NCBI GenBank assembly: GCA_008360955.1
Contig: LUCM01009864.1
Coordinates: forward strand, 656,403-720,402
Source of the DNA: Fasciolopsis buskii
Lineage: Eukaryota > Platyhelminthes > Trematoda > Plagiorchiida > Fasciolidae
DNA: 64,000 bases
Reading direction: 5' to 3'
Positions 43,301 through 58,300 of this stretch are shown here, one piece after another (the first letter of the stretch is position 1; each line of letters begins with the position of its first letter). A program made the position numbers and the translations under genes. The notes beneath the pieces are model-generated. The model saw nothing but the letters and a program-made list of their open reading frames with translations, was not told the DNA's origin and searched no databases.

Positions 43301-46300
43301 CTCGTGGATCCCAATACAGCAGTCAACTGCACCTACACGAAACAGTTCACTGGTCACTTGTCATCGACTGCCCGTCCCGAACCATCCTCCAGCCAATACC
43401 TCCCTCGAAGAACAGTACACAACCAGGCGGGAATTCTCTGGGCATGCACTAAACATGTCCCAACCATCTCAACCCATTATGAATCAGCGCCTGTTCTAAA
43501 GACTGGACCCTAGGACCCAGTATATGACGAATAACATCTGAGTTATTCACAGAAGCCTCACACCATAGTCTACCAATGCTACGAAGACAACAGTGTTCAA
43601 ACACCAAAAGTATTCGCACATCTCTCAATCAACATGTTTCGCAACCGTAGAACAATACCAAATTCACGACTGCCGTGTACTCTCGACCTTTCGTCGATAA
43701 ACGGATGTCACGTTCATGCCACAGATACTTTAAATCGAGATATCTCAATCGGTTATTCTGCATGCGTGAAGACATCTCTTCCCATACACGTCCACCAAGT
43801 GAGATCCAACCACACAACTAAATTTGTGCACCTCACCCACTTACTTTTCTGCAAGAACAAGGTTCGGCTTCGAGTCAATCCAATCCCCCAACAACATTTT
43901 ACACTTCAAAGGTGCAAAACCCATACCAAACATATCATTTCACACTGTCGTTCAGACCATCGAGAAAAACCGAAACTTAATTAAATCTTCACTCAGTAGC
44001 ACTACACCATACGCATAATCCAAGTCAGACAGATTCATGTCTGATCAAATATCAATGTCAATATTCTCACACGTGAAAAGAAGATATGAAAGAGAGACAC
44101 CCTGACGAATACAAACTTCTCGTTATGAACTCGGGCGAGACATAGCAATGAGCGTCAACTCCACTTCATTTGTTAGCATACAGAGCTTGGATAAATGAAG
44201 TGAATTTCACTGGCATACCCTTCAAATAAAGGCAACGCCAAAGAACTGCATGATCGACTGAGCCGAACACCAACTGAGACCAAGGAAGACAAGAATCGTG
44301 AGTCTATGAGATATCTGCATATGGTCTAGGATCTATCGCCAAGTGAAAACTTGACCAATACGACTCCGACCGGAACAGAACCCGGCCTGGTTATCACCAC
44401 CCATACAACCTCTGTGAGTACTAGGTAATCAGAGAAGGGTAGTGCCGAAAAACGGTCTCGATGCGGTGCTTACCAAACGAATTCCTATGTGGTTTACACA
44501 AGAGGGTCTACCACCATTCCTATAAGTCGATACAATCACCGATTCACACTAGTCCTTAAGCATCTCTTCCTTTGCCTAAATCAATCCCGGGGATTTCGTT
44601 AACTCTGAGGTTAACACATGGGCACCGTCATTGAAGGACAATAGTTGTTATTACTCTCATATTACCAGCCATCTTTTCCGTGCACTTTAAAGCTATCATG
44701 CGCCTTGTACCTGGATAACCATCAAGGCCAATGAAACCCGAAAGTTACGCGAAAATCGTCCATCGCATATATGTGGCAGTTAAAACGACGATATGGAGAT
44801 AAAAGTAATCCATACATGTGTGTACGTTAAATGTGTAAACGGAGAGTAACCTCCGACATCAACTCACTGTAGCAATCGACCAAACAATGGTTTCCGATGG
44901 GGTGTGTGATGAAAAACTTTGCCACGTCGAATAGGTCTGGCCACTTTGGTTAAACACATCTTGCACCGAAAGATGTGAAAGAGCGCGACAGAAATTCCAG
45001 TTGGTGCAGACGAAAAGAGAAATAATATATTATTTTTAAGAATCAAACCAATAGATGAAAATAAGTGTCAAGCAGAACAGACTGACAGAAGGCGAGTACC
45101 ACCGACTAAGTCAGAGAGAAATTCGTTACCACACATAGATGAGAGAAGTGGTTTCATAGTACAATGTGCAATAAAAATGCTTTGAATTTTGTCTCCGTTT
45201 TGTCTCAAATTCTTGGTTATAAAGCCACAAATGGACATCCGCTTCGGTGTTGCACTAAACTCGGACATGACAGAGAGTGATGACAGTCAAATGTCATCTT
45301 TCCTCGTAAAAGCGCGAGCATAAGCGAACAGTAAATTTTTTGTTAAGGCCGATTAACACCATCCAACATTGTCGTCAGCTAGTTCAGTTGTTGGGTGCCC
45401 TAACCGCGACCAGTTGCATGAGCACAATTGGTTGATTGTTGAGATTCAATTATCCCGTTGTTTATGAGCGCGCGCACACACGACGGAGTTCTCACGTTTT
45501 TGCAGGGAACAGTCAATTCAAGTAAACAATAAACGAAATTTCTCTGTCAGGTTCGAAGTCGAAAAATTCTTACAAATATTCAACCCGTTTTACAGCGGCA
45601 TGCTTTAACAGCCCCACGACACGCAACAAGCTCGTCTCTCTGACACGGTTCTTCTTATGCAACAAAACTACACTGGATTCATAATCAATTTGATTCGTAA
45701 CCCAATCGTCTGGTTCAACGGACCAACCTTGTGCCCGCGTGCAAGTACGGTTTATTGTGAGCTTATTTTCCTTCCGCGAAGCTCCGGCAACAGTCACTGA
45801 GCCCCCTAAAGTCAACCGCTCATATCCATGCTGTTTATTAGTCGATCTTGTTTCGGTCGTACGGCCACCAGTTTAAAAAAGTCCCCGCCAACATACAAGG
45901 AAATAATTAATTTTAGTAACCACCGACAGAATTGAAACTCGCGTCGTTGAATAGCATTGTTCGCGATCTTATGCTTATCAGGTCTCTGCATTCCTCACAT
46001 ACTTGAGCATTTTCAAGACTCAAGCTGAAAGACTGAAATTTATATCTACTAGCATACTGGCGCACTCAGGCACGCATAGATATAAACAAACTTCCTTTCG
46101 CTATATCTGCTCCCGATTAAAAAGTATTATTCAGAGTTCTGCGTCGCCTTAATTCCATTCTGTGATTCGAGTGCATCACTAATTGAGTGATATCGGAGCG
46201 CAGAGTTCGCATTTCTAGTACAGTAATTTCGGAGGACACTTACCTCCAGTTGATGTCCACACTCAAGCGGCTTTTTGTTCACTTAATTTGTGTCAAACAT

Positions 46301-49300
46301 TCGAATTCTTCGTCTTATATTTTACCGGTTCCGCTGTTTCATCGACCACTCAGCCCTTCTCCATTAAAAAGGCTTCATTGGTGATCAAATGCTTTCAATC
46401 CTTTGATCCCTTTGGTTCACAAATGGCCAGGCTTCGCATCTGGATGTCGACGGGGTGGGGCAACAGCATCAAGAAATATTTCGATCTTCGTTCCAAGGTT
46501 AATTTTGCTGCGCGTCCCCAGCACACGTTGTAGCTGCAAAAGCGCTTCATATGAGTTGTAGATCCTTGTCGTAACGTCATCTCTCTCTAGGCCACTCAAG
46601 AGCAGAATCGACCACATGTATTTGAATGATGATAAACCCTGAATTTACTGGGCCTTAGTGGGCATCCGCGCAGTCGAATCTGGGAATGCCGAAAAAATTC
46701 TTCCAAATAAAGTTGGCTTCCAGACCCACTTTTGCCGCACATAGACTCTTTCGATCAAGAATTCACTGTGTGGCGTCGGAAGGACGATGGAGCACAACAT
46801 GGCAGACAAACTCTAGATCCGAGGGGAACGTCGTTGGATTCATCCGGATGCCTGGTAGCCGGTCGCCTTGCTTGGTTGTTCTTTATGCAATTTATAGGGT
46901 GGTTGAACATAACCGGAGAAATTGGAATCCTGTCTCAAGCCGGGCGAACCGCGAATTCTGAAGACTCCTCATCGTACATGGGCACTCGTATCGTGGTGGG
47001 CGAATAGTAGGCTCATGGGAACCTTGTGAGCTTGGGAGGTATGCTATCTGATTGGCTGAGTCAAAATCAAGGCGAAAATCAATGCAACAGACTACACTTA
47101 GCTGTTGTTATTTGTAGCGGTGATCCAGTGTTTGGGACATTGTAAATAACCAATGTACGCAAACCTTCCCACGTCAAAACCCCCCTTGATTCGGTCATGT
47201 TGGGCGATCACATTGCATAGGATTTGTGCAAAGCCATCGAACGGTGAAAGGCAAACTAAAGATTGCCCTTGCCATATGCACAAAACGCGGAGATTACCGG
47301 TATCACAATCTCAGATTATAAAGGCATGGTTCTACTTCTACAGGTGGCCACAACAAAGTCAGGAAACGACCCGGCAAAAATTCGCTGTAACCAATTTGAT
47401 ACTACCCTAATGAAGATAAGTTCTTAGTGTTTGTAGATAACTAGCGGACGGATATTGGTCGATTACCAGGAATGAGAAAATGTGCAAACAAATAGCACTT
47501 TGTGAATGAAGCTCATTTAAAAAATAAGCCATCAGCGGTAAGACAATTTTTCATTAAGAATTTGGTTACTTAGATATCCGAGAACAAAATGAAAGTTTGG
47601 AACAGAGACGAGGTTGAACATGAAACAATCCGTTGCGGATGGAAGAGAAGGATGATCATGACATACGTTCGACACAAGTGCATCGGTTAGCCGGATAAAT
47701 GCGATTAAACATGGATTGACTCGCAGTGCGCGACTCGTAGTCAGCCCCAAAAAGTTTCGGCGATGGATTATCTAGCTCTGATTTAAAGCCCGAAAACTCG
47801 TGTTTAGTCTGTTTTATTGCAGGTTATATTCATGAGAGCACAGACACTGCATCTTCACGACCAAAATTTTTGTTTTACGATGTTCCACCGCGGCATCTTT
47901 GTGTAAATTTGATTTCTCGAATGTCGAGAAATATACCCATTATTATTATTATATCAGAGCTCATTATCCGGGGCTAACTCATGCGTTCACGTGAGCAATT
48001 AACGTAATGAGCATTGGTTGAGCAGCAAAAGTCTACACAAACGACAGCGGACCACTGTCTACGTTGATTCAAACCTCGGTCAACCGGAATTGTTCAACCG
48101 CCGTTCTCATCTAACGGGCGACCCAAGTCTGTAGTACAAATAAGTCTTTTCTAAGGAGTATGAAGAGACACATTGAGGATAGCCAGAGCGATCAGCCTCC
48201 TCTTTTCCCACTCATGCGCTGAAACAATTCACCCAACTCCATCCAACTTCACTCAGATGGATAGGAACTTTGTAGCTGTGTCACCAAGTCGACATAATAC
48301 CACCATGCGATCTAAACTCAGTCACTTCCTCAAGAATTCATTCAACCCATATGATCCCTTAATAATTGCGAAACATTATCTTTGGCAGGATTTCTGCAGT
48401 TTTGTGGACAAATATCTGGAAAATGTTGTCCTCCCGTATCTCTTGTTCCAGTGCAACAATGAGTCACATGCAAAATTTCCCAATTAGTATTTGAAGTAAA
48501 AAACAACTTACTCGAAGCTTGTCAGCAAATTTGAGCACGTTGGTGTAAAACAAACACGAAGGTTGCTCCTCAGCTGTCATGTCCGCATCTCCAGCTGGTC
48601 GCACGGTGCAGGAGATACGCACCGCTAATCGATTTCCTCGAAAATATCGATAAGAATCATGCTGTTCACGTTTGTTTGATTGCATGAAAATAACAGGATT
48701 GTCATTATTTACAAAGCAGATGGCAAATGTTTGATGGCTGTGGAATTAGAACGAATACACACATGGATGCACGAGACGAAGAACACGAGGAAAACATTAC
48801 GGGTGCCGATAGACACCTGAGCAGCCTGATCGCGGAGGACATCTTGGATGGGGAATTAGCGTGATCAAGTTAACACTGCTATTTGTTCAGTTTAAGGCTC
48901 CGAATAACGGAACAGTAATGCGTGCTGAAAGAAGAATACACGTCTAAAATTTATTTAAAACAATGCGAACAAGTTTCTTTCCCGGTCATCATTGCATTCG
49001 ATTGGCAGGATTCTTCGAATAAACATGATTGCACACACATATCATTAGACAACACTAAGCATGTTACATAGAGGGCCAATGGCGAAACCTAGCCCTCGAG
49101 GTTCAGATCCTGTTTCGGACATGTCCCGTATTTCCAAATTGAGCGATTTCTGATGTTCAATTAGGTCTATATTTGTTAAAATCTCGACCACATAGTCATC
49201 TAACGCAGGGGTCGACTTCAATAGGCCAGCGACCCTGTAACCCTGGGGAAACCACTAACGGAGGGGTGCCCATTTACACCATGTCTGGTTTTTTCAAAGC

Positions 49301-52300
49301 CACTGAGAGCCGCGGGTCCGGATAGTCAACCATTCTGAACCGTTACCTCCACTGAGGTGCGCGGGATATGCAGTTTCGCGAATCGCTAACAATAGAGCAA
49401 CCTGGTCATAGTTTTAAATAGCGGGCTGAATGTTCACACAGCGCAATGAACCGTTGCCCATACAAATTTAATCTCCTACAAATATGAATTCCATTGAACA
49501 TGCGATGGGTTCCAAAAAACCCAGACACAAATGGAAAACGTTTTGCTAAGTTTAACAAATTCACAGTTCGAAATTCACTACTTCAACATGTGGTGTGGGT
49601 TCCATCAAAGTCACAAAGTTGACCACTCCTTCTTTCTCACCGGTTTGGGTGCATTTTTAGCAGAGACCAGACAGTCATTTCTAACTGTGCACATATTCCC
49701 TGAACAAAGTGTACAATGAGTAAAAGGGGCTTTGATTGTGAACACACACGAGAAGAACGGCAATCGATTCGGCTGCGGCTAGGGGGCCAATTTTCAAGTA
49801 TTGAAACAGCATACCCACAGGCATGAATAAAGAACCAAACAAAGAGGTTGGAAATACATTACTAAAACGATAAAAACTAACGTGGCATTTCTCTCAGTAC
49901 TGTTTACTAAATATTCCAGAAAGCGTGATTACTTAGCCTCTTACTCAATTGTCCGTAATAGTGTGTTGAATGTGATCAGCAGTTTGATCTCATACAGCGA
50001 ACAACACGGGCGCAACGACTAGTATCAACGAGCTTTTTATCATGTACTGGATCAGTAGTGAAAAGTGAAGGCCCAGATTAAGAATCAAACATTCTCTTTG
50101 TACTATTACATCATCGCATTTAGTAGGGTATCCTCCGTCCCATTTTTTGTATGAAATTATCGACTAAGAATCAAACAACAATGATCAAATTCCGTTAGCT
50201 ATACAAGTCGAAGTTTTTTCTCGGACAATCGGCAAAGGATAAGTGAAAGGAAAGGTGAATAAACTGTCAGGCATCAACGACGAAATAGTGGCCTGAAAGG
50301 TTGGAACAATTTTACCTCCATGATACCTAATCGATGAAGTCGTTCGGTGTTGCATGGTCTCACCGAATGATGATCGAACGGGTTCCCCAAGGACAGCCAG
50401 TCCAGCTGTATGCTTTGGGAGTGAAAAAAAGAGGAAAAAAATCACTGAGACAGTTGTGTATATGTGTGTGTGTATGCTTCGTATTCACAAAAACCAAAAA
50501 CAGCAGAAAAATATCTCCGTTTTGAGGTGACACAGAAAACGAAGAAACAAAGTGTTCCTCTTGCCTTGGAAAATCTCAAAACTAGGATAATCAAGAATAA
50601 AATCAAATCAAGTTCAACTGGTCCACGAAAATTGAATGATCAATACCACAGATCATAAATGATTTTTTTTCAAGAGAAACCCAGAAAATCATGATGGAAT
50701 GGTTGGGAGTGACCTAAGAACTTGGTGTTAGTATATATAAGATCGATCTAACTTACTGGAGGACCTTTTTTCAAAGTGACTTATTTCGTCACGGCCCAAA
50801 GGGACTGCATGCGTATAGATCGTATAAATGGAGCATGATACAATCACGCATCAATAAGGTCGAACCCAGTGAGATAATGACTCGATTTTTGCAAGCAACT
50901 TACACAGAAACAACAGACAATAATCACAAGTTAGACAAGTGCCAGATTGTTTGTGGATTGCGACTTGCGAGAGGCACAAATGAAATGATCAAACAATTCG
51001 GTTTGCGATTTCAGTCAAAAACGGGCATTTCAGGCTTTAACGGTAAGTGATATGATCTCCAAAAATTTCTTAACCTTATGAACCCCACGTGAACTTAGAT
51101 AAGCAGAACCAGAACTCAGTTAATTAGTTTCCACGAGCGAGTTGAATGCCGTTCCAGTTGATAAATTCACCAGTTGGATCAAGTAAATACGTGCTAAATG
51201 TGGCAAACCCAATGAAAACCAAGGGATGTAGCCAGATAATATTCGCTAGTTTTCCGACTGGTGCGTGACGACCGGAGATAATAAACAGTATGACTGAGGA
51301 ACGCGGTCATTGGCGAAGTCACCATTCACAGGATACCTTTTGTTGATGTTCAACTGTTCCGTATTTATCAAATCATTTCATTGAGAAACATTAGAGATTA
51401 CAAAACAACAATCATACTTGGACGCAGTGGCGCAGGCTCATGTTTGTACGCGTCAGATTTCGAAATTCTGGAATTTCATATTACCAGCATTCACCCAAAC
51501 TACTGTGTACAGCAACATATCCTGACACGGCGAGGGCGTGAAATTCCGGGGTCAACAATATGTAGTTAGACTGTGTTATTGAGTAGTACTCACATTTACA
51601 CAGAAATCAGAAAGTCACCTACCTGAGTATAACTGAACGCCAACATATAGTCAAAAGCATATCAACAACCTACTCGTTAGGCTAGATGAAGTGTAAGTAA
51701 CGCATTTGAGAATCAAGATAATGCATATGGGCCAGCGTGCAACAAACCCCACACAAGGTGCACATAAAACAGTATAGCTGGTTCAATAACGTGCGCGAGC
51801 GACTGAAATTCTTTCAAACAATCAACCATAAGGAAATTTCAGACAGCATTCTGTCCGTTATTTTATTCCGATGTAACAACGTGAAAAAAAAACAAATTTT
51901 GTTTTCGATATGTGGTGCTCTCAACGCTGATGTCTAAATGCTTATGAATATTAGTTTTTTGTCCCACGTTTAACGGACGTGTTTAGTGGAAGAGACAGTA
52001 GGGCCCACTTGCAAGCATAACGTTGAAACTTGGAGTGCTATAAAAATAGATAGGTCCCAATGGGCCGGAAACATTTTGTTCACTAACTCAAAGACCACAG
52101 TAAAGGCTTATTGCTCTATTACAACTGAAAAGGCCGAAAGTGTTCGATTATTTTCTATTGTTTCCACTAGACAACAAGCCAGAAAGTAAACCGATAAAAT
52201 AAATGCCAGGGGTAAGTTTGTGCACAATAAGGAAGCTGATCAAGTGAACCGTTAACATAATTTCCTGAGTAAACATTTGTTTACTCCAGAAGAGTTACCA

Positions 52301-55300
52301 CCTCTCTAGAGATGAAAAACAGCCATCAAAGGAGAAGTCGGTTATTTAAGTTACTCACATCTTTCATTACTTGTGGCCGGTAACCCAACCAGACAGACAA
52401 GAACAGTGAGCTGATAGAGGTTCCTCTGGCAGAACCCAACAACGAACTAGGTGAGCAAAAAACGAACAAGACTCACTTCATTTCCAAGCGAGGAAAATGT
52501 AAGATCGGGCAGATGCCATCATATTTCGAGGCAGTATGATAAAGAATATCCAAGTCGCCTTCGAAGTGAAAATTTCCTGACGGAGTGAACAGAAGTTTGT
52601 AGAGATAATGGCGAGAAATAAAAACGTGCGGAACTGGCTAGACGGGAAACCAGCCAGGGAGAAATAGGGAATTTCCGAAAGTAACTTCAACAGCTTTGCA
52701 TTGATAAACCAAAAGAAAACGACAATGTTAGATTAATTAAACTGAATACCTAAAAGAGCTCCTAGTCCTTTCTGAGGCATTGTCGTGTTTGATTGGGACA
52801 TTTCACTGAAGAGCCCGCACACACCCGAACAGACATGCATAAGTGCACGTGAACGGAAACAACAGTCTACAGAAAAAGAATGGTAAATTTCGTCAACGTT
52901 CTCAATCATACTGCAATACAGCTCGAAGTTGTAACAAGGATCGCCTTATATGACTCCCAATCCAGGGCTCATGATTTGGGCTGCAGGTTCTCTCAAGCAA
53001 ACGGTTACCGCACGTGACATATTGAGATCTTGTGGTTCTATGCAGAATAAAAGGCATTCTTGATAACTCACCGGTGCTCAATGATGTTTATAAGTGAAAG
53101 ACATTTCCAGCTTTTCAGCTAGGTCGTTTCCGAAAATTAACAAACCAACACGGTTAGAGAGCTGGCCAAAGTCCCACTGATACTGTATCGCACGTTTTGA
53201 GTGATCATCAAAACACAGGTACAACTTGGTGCAGACGAATGCGTTGTGGGATTTCGGGGAAGGGATGCTTCAGTAAGGCAACAATTTTTATAAGAAGCCC
53301 CGGCGAGTGGCGCAGTGGCGATCGGAGGCTCGTATTTGTGAAAAACAATCGATGTTCCGAACACAGGGCAAAGAACCACTCCCCGCTTTATGGACGACAA
53401 AAACCGAGAGCAAAATGCCCAACTTAATATCCCTGCTTCGTAAACAGCCGGCTTACTTTAGAATTCATGTCTCCTGCTAAAAGCACAATGTCAGTCCGCT
53501 TTGTCGACCAATAAGATGTCGTGCAGCTTCTGATAAAAAGTGTCCTTGATTGCATCTGGGTTGCAATCTATAGCCTCGTTCACTGCGACGAAAAGCAAAT
53601 TGCATTGATCAGAACGAAGATTGTTTAACACTAGAATCTCATTTGAGTCGTTAAGAGCGTGAATGGATGATGAGTCTACTTAAGAATCACATGATGATTC
53701 GTCGGATGATTTTCGTCGATCAAGCAAGGCTAACCTTTAGAAAAAGGACGGATCATCATGTGATTCTTGGACGGACTTATCATCCATTTAGGCTCCTAAC
53801 GATTCAAATGAGATTCTAGTGAAAAATTAGGAAAAGAGCGCACTGGTATAGGGACAGCTGGACACAAAACTACCGAGTATGCATACCTGAAGAGCAACAA
53901 TGCCCACAAAATCGGTTGTGTGTTTCTAGGGAAATGTTGTTCATCCATCCATATGCGTAACACGCTACTGAGACGAAGATTGTTTACTTCACAGTTGGAC
54001 AGACGTGAGAAGGCGGGAAAAAATCCGAAGAATTTCATTCTAGAAATGTCCACTTTGTAAGTGCTTTACATGTCGCTACATGCCATGCACCCATCAAAAA
54101 AACTAACGGGTGATCAGATTGGAGCTCTCGGCATTTCCCTGTTTGCAAGCAGCATCAATCCATAATCCGTGTCTGCTGACACTTGCAGCGACTAAATATT
54201 GTTCTACTTTATTCGGACGGTGTGTAAAATATTGGTAAGAAAGCAGGTCAGGATAAGAGGAAAGTCTTCTGTCGCAAAACTGAATACAAATAGCTATGCC
54301 TACCTTGGATAGGATTGATTCCCGACATGAAAGGTAGGGTCTAGGCATAACTTATTCGCTTAGTGTGCAAATGGTGCCCTTGTTTAGTTTACGATGCTCA
54401 AGAAGCTAAAGACAAAATCCAAAACTGACCGATGCCTTGTGATCAGTTCGTTATCCCTAACGTCGTGGCAAAAAAAGACTTCACTGGTTTTCGCCCCCTG
54501 CGTCACTGTTGCGATAACAACACTAGGGGTTAACGCAGAGCACTTGAACGACTTTGACACAAGGTCATCTTTTCTAAACGATAATCTTCCATTTCGTGTT
54601 TAACCGTGATTATTAGGCCTCGGCTAAGGATAAATACCACAGTTAGTAAATGACTAACTTCGGCCCATAAATTTTGATAAGTGTTTCTGCTGGACAAGCG
54701 AGCCTGTTATCACTTATGAACGCAAACTAGGATGTATCCTTAGACCCTTCCAAATGAGTTCACATAATTTCTATACTCCAGTAAGACTTCATTTTTTTCT
54801 CAGAAAGAGTCGAGCTTGACAATCAAGGCCTTATTACAGTCTACAAACAACAGGAAATAAATTCATGATGTTAGCTGGTACTATTTTAGACCTCCTAAGT
54901 ACTAGAACCTTAAGAGAATTGACAAAGGAAATTTTCGAGTACATCGCAATCGGCAACGGAAACATCCCGACAAGCTAGGTTCTGAATAGAAACGCATGGG
55001 TAGACTGAAACTGTGCAGACCGCAGTCGATTTGTCAAAATCGTCTGCGCATCTACAATGTTAGGATTCAACCGCGTTTCGTTCGTAGAATTTCTAATTCA
55101 CAATTTTGACTCTTGAAGATCACGCTCCGAACCCTCCGGGAATACTTTCGATGGAAAAAAGAAAAAGGATCTCACTAATCTTCCTGAAGTCCTATCAGAA
55201 ATAAACAGCTCCATGGAGATACCCAAAAATTGAGCTTTTCAAGTCTTCAACTATCACAAAAGTTTATTTGGCCTTTTAAATATTGGGTTCTTTTACTTTG

Positions 55301-58300
55301 GAACTGAGCAATGGGGCATCCGAGGAACTGTTCTTGTGGTAATACACAGCAGAGCACGTATACACCTTGTATTTTGCCGTGGAGACTCAGGACGTTATAC
55401 AATGTGTAATTAAACTGGAATGCAGTATCGTTCAAGAGAAGGATTGTTATAACCTATCAATTTAGATCTAAGGTGAAGAAGTGCCTCGAAACTAGACCAC
55501 GCTTTATTACAACCTAGCAAATAGTTTATAGTACCCAAATAAACTCGTCGTTCATCATTACACACAGATTAACCGAAGTCCATTCTTTAGGGCAAATCAA
55601 CCGCTTACAATTCGTTAGGTTCCAGAACGAATGACCAAAGTATACGTGAAACCACATGAAAAACGAAAATCCGTTACACGATTCACGGTTTGCACGGTCA
55701 AAAGTTAAAAACGACTTAATGTATCCCATCAGAAAGCACTCAAATCAGAAGATCTACAACGGATTTCATGTTCAACCATCACTAGAAAAGTATTCGAATT
55801 CGTAATAAAGTTATGGATTGGTCACTGTTGGGTACTGGAAATGCGGCCAAAATGACGAAATCCATCGGTAGAATTCCGTTCAGTAGGAGGTATAGTGGTA
55901 AGAAAAGAATTACAAATATTGACTGTAAGTAGCTCGAAAGACTGACAACTGGATAAAAATATCCTAGAAAAACAGCATAACCGTTTCTAAGCCTTTCGTG
56001 TACTGTGCAAATAGGATGTGTGCAAAACAGCGCGCACACAGACGTGTCCCACAATCGGAAAGCTAACAATCGGGCGTACAGCCTTACCAGTTTTCCAGCA
56101 CACAGCGGAATGGTTCCATTGCCAAGCGAAGAATTCAGTTGCATTGTACGGGCTGAGACTAGTCGAACAGAGCCAGTGCATTGTGTCCGAGACCACATAG
56201 ATACGACCATGCAACAAATGTCTGACACGATCCCACCAACCCAGCCGTGGCAATGACATATCCGACTGTTGTGGAAGGATATCGTCCAAACGCTGACTGA
56301 CCCAGGCGACGGTCGGTTCCCAGTTGGCACCATAGCACATGTGAATCTCTTTCAAATCTATTTGGACGTGAAAAAAATACTAGCAGTAAGGCTAACGATA
56401 ATGATTACGATGATCAAGATGAAACTATAGTAGTTAAAATTACATTACAATTACATTAAAATTACGTTTGAGCCAACAAAAGTAGGAATCGATATGTCCC
56501 CTTAAATAGAATACGAAACGAAAGAGAATGAAGTCGCCTTTTTGCGGAGCATGCCGAAGTAAAAAAGTTATCTGAAAAATCAGAGTTACACGGGACTATT
56601 TATCAAAGCTCAATTTACCACTGGAAAAAAACTTGGAAAGCACTGTACTGTTCTTTCATCCTAATTAGGAATCATAAATAGTGCATATCCGTTGCCCCGA
56701 ATACGGATACAAGTCCAAGACGATTGACTGTGAGTTGAATGTCTTAGTCGTAAGACTAATCCGACCGCATTTTACCGACCTGCACTTCCCCGGGGCGCTG
56801 ATACGCGATGAGCGATTTCATAAATAACATTACACAGAGCGCACTGACTCTACGATAGAGTCCCAACCAAACACAGTTCCGACATGATAATTCCGTGATT
56901 CTTGGTCGCCCACAAATGAAAATATATACAAAGAGATGTTTGACGAGTTCAATCAGCTGGACAACAGATGAATAGGAAAGGGGTCTGGGAATGAGTGTGT
57001 TTTGTTGATTACTCCATGGGGTAAAAGACAGCTTTGGGTTAGGTAGTAGATCTGAGAAGCGAAAAAGCAATCACAAATTGCTTTTGACCGCAGAGGATGT
57101 GACTGGGAAAACGGATGAAGACAGTTAAGTGCATGTCACTTTGCCGATTCAGATTTCAGATCACGCACTCCAAACACAGCGCGAACAGCTTGAGTCTTAT
57201 TCACAGTGCTATTGATCTTTGTCAGGTATGAAACCGCTGCACCACTGAGCAGTTTCATTGTTCCAGTATTCAAGAATTTCGTTACAGCATTCGACCAGCA
57301 TGTCAGTAACTGCGAAAAACCTTTTCCAAAGATTTTTGCTGACCTAAATCACGATCCATCTCCCCGTGGCCGAAATCACCAATTGTTCCAAATTCCAACT
57401 ATCACCTGGACCAATCAATATTAAACGAAATTCCATACTGATCGTGTCCTGATTGGCAATAATCTCCGTGGTTGAGACAACGAAGCTCAGGCAGATTTCG
57501 CCCTTTTCGAGTCGAATCCCAGTGGGTTGATTTTTCTTTCGTTTTTGACTGAAACAGAAGTCCTTTTTAATTGCAAAAGTTCACAGTACAATACAGCATC
57601 GAAATAGCAAACAGCATCAGACCATAGTAAAACAATTGGTGAAAAACTGTTGGTATCGTCATTGCTAACTCCAGAGGTTTCAGTCGGTGTTCCTTCCAAG
57701 GAATGGAAGAAGCCATGTGGAGGCCAACAGATGACGTGGAAACGTGGGATGCGAAAATGTACAGCGAACATAGGTAAAGTAGGTGTCTCACACCTTCGTG
57801 GTTGGGGTCCGAAAGACCCGTCAAGTAGCTGGCTGGAGACACTGAAGGATATGGCAGTGAATCGTGAACAGTGGCGATCGTGCTGTCATTTTCTATCGAA
57901 TCAGAATGACTGAGAACACGTGCGTTTGTACAGTTAGGCTGTATTTCGTGTGTTGGCTGCAGCAGCATCTTATCTTTTGCCACCTGTGTAGGTCCACTCC
58001 CTGTTCCCGTTGGATATTCACTCTTTATATAAACGTGCAACTCTGGGGGAAGGCAGCGGTCAGTGAGGCTTGCCTTGCCGTTTAACGCTGAACGATGATG
58101 ATGATAAGTCGGTCACCTTGATCCAAGCTCAAATTCACCGTGCTGAATCAAGCGAGAAGGATCAAATGGCCTCCGACCGGTCAAGACGACCGCTCCCTTT
58201 GTTTGTTATGATCAAACGGTTTATGAGCCCACAAAGGATAGAACCCATTGGGTGCTTGCTTCCTATCTGTTGGACTTACAGTCCGCTCTTCGTTTCGAAA

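Noticed and set aside
45570..45815. 81-codon minus-strand frame between exons 7 and 8
   Set aside because: Exons 7 and 8 join with exactly the human spacing and matching phase, leaving no room for it. No domain was recognised.
53137..53427. Overlapping frames on both strands near 53.3 kb
   Set aside because: No domain was recognised and there is no fit to BLTP2. Probably repeat or chance.
55247..55435. Frame near 55.3 kb considered as the exon after GWWDR
   Set aside because: Its acceptor would give an immediate stop in the phase required. The true continuation (FHFEGDLDI) was found at 52.5 kb.
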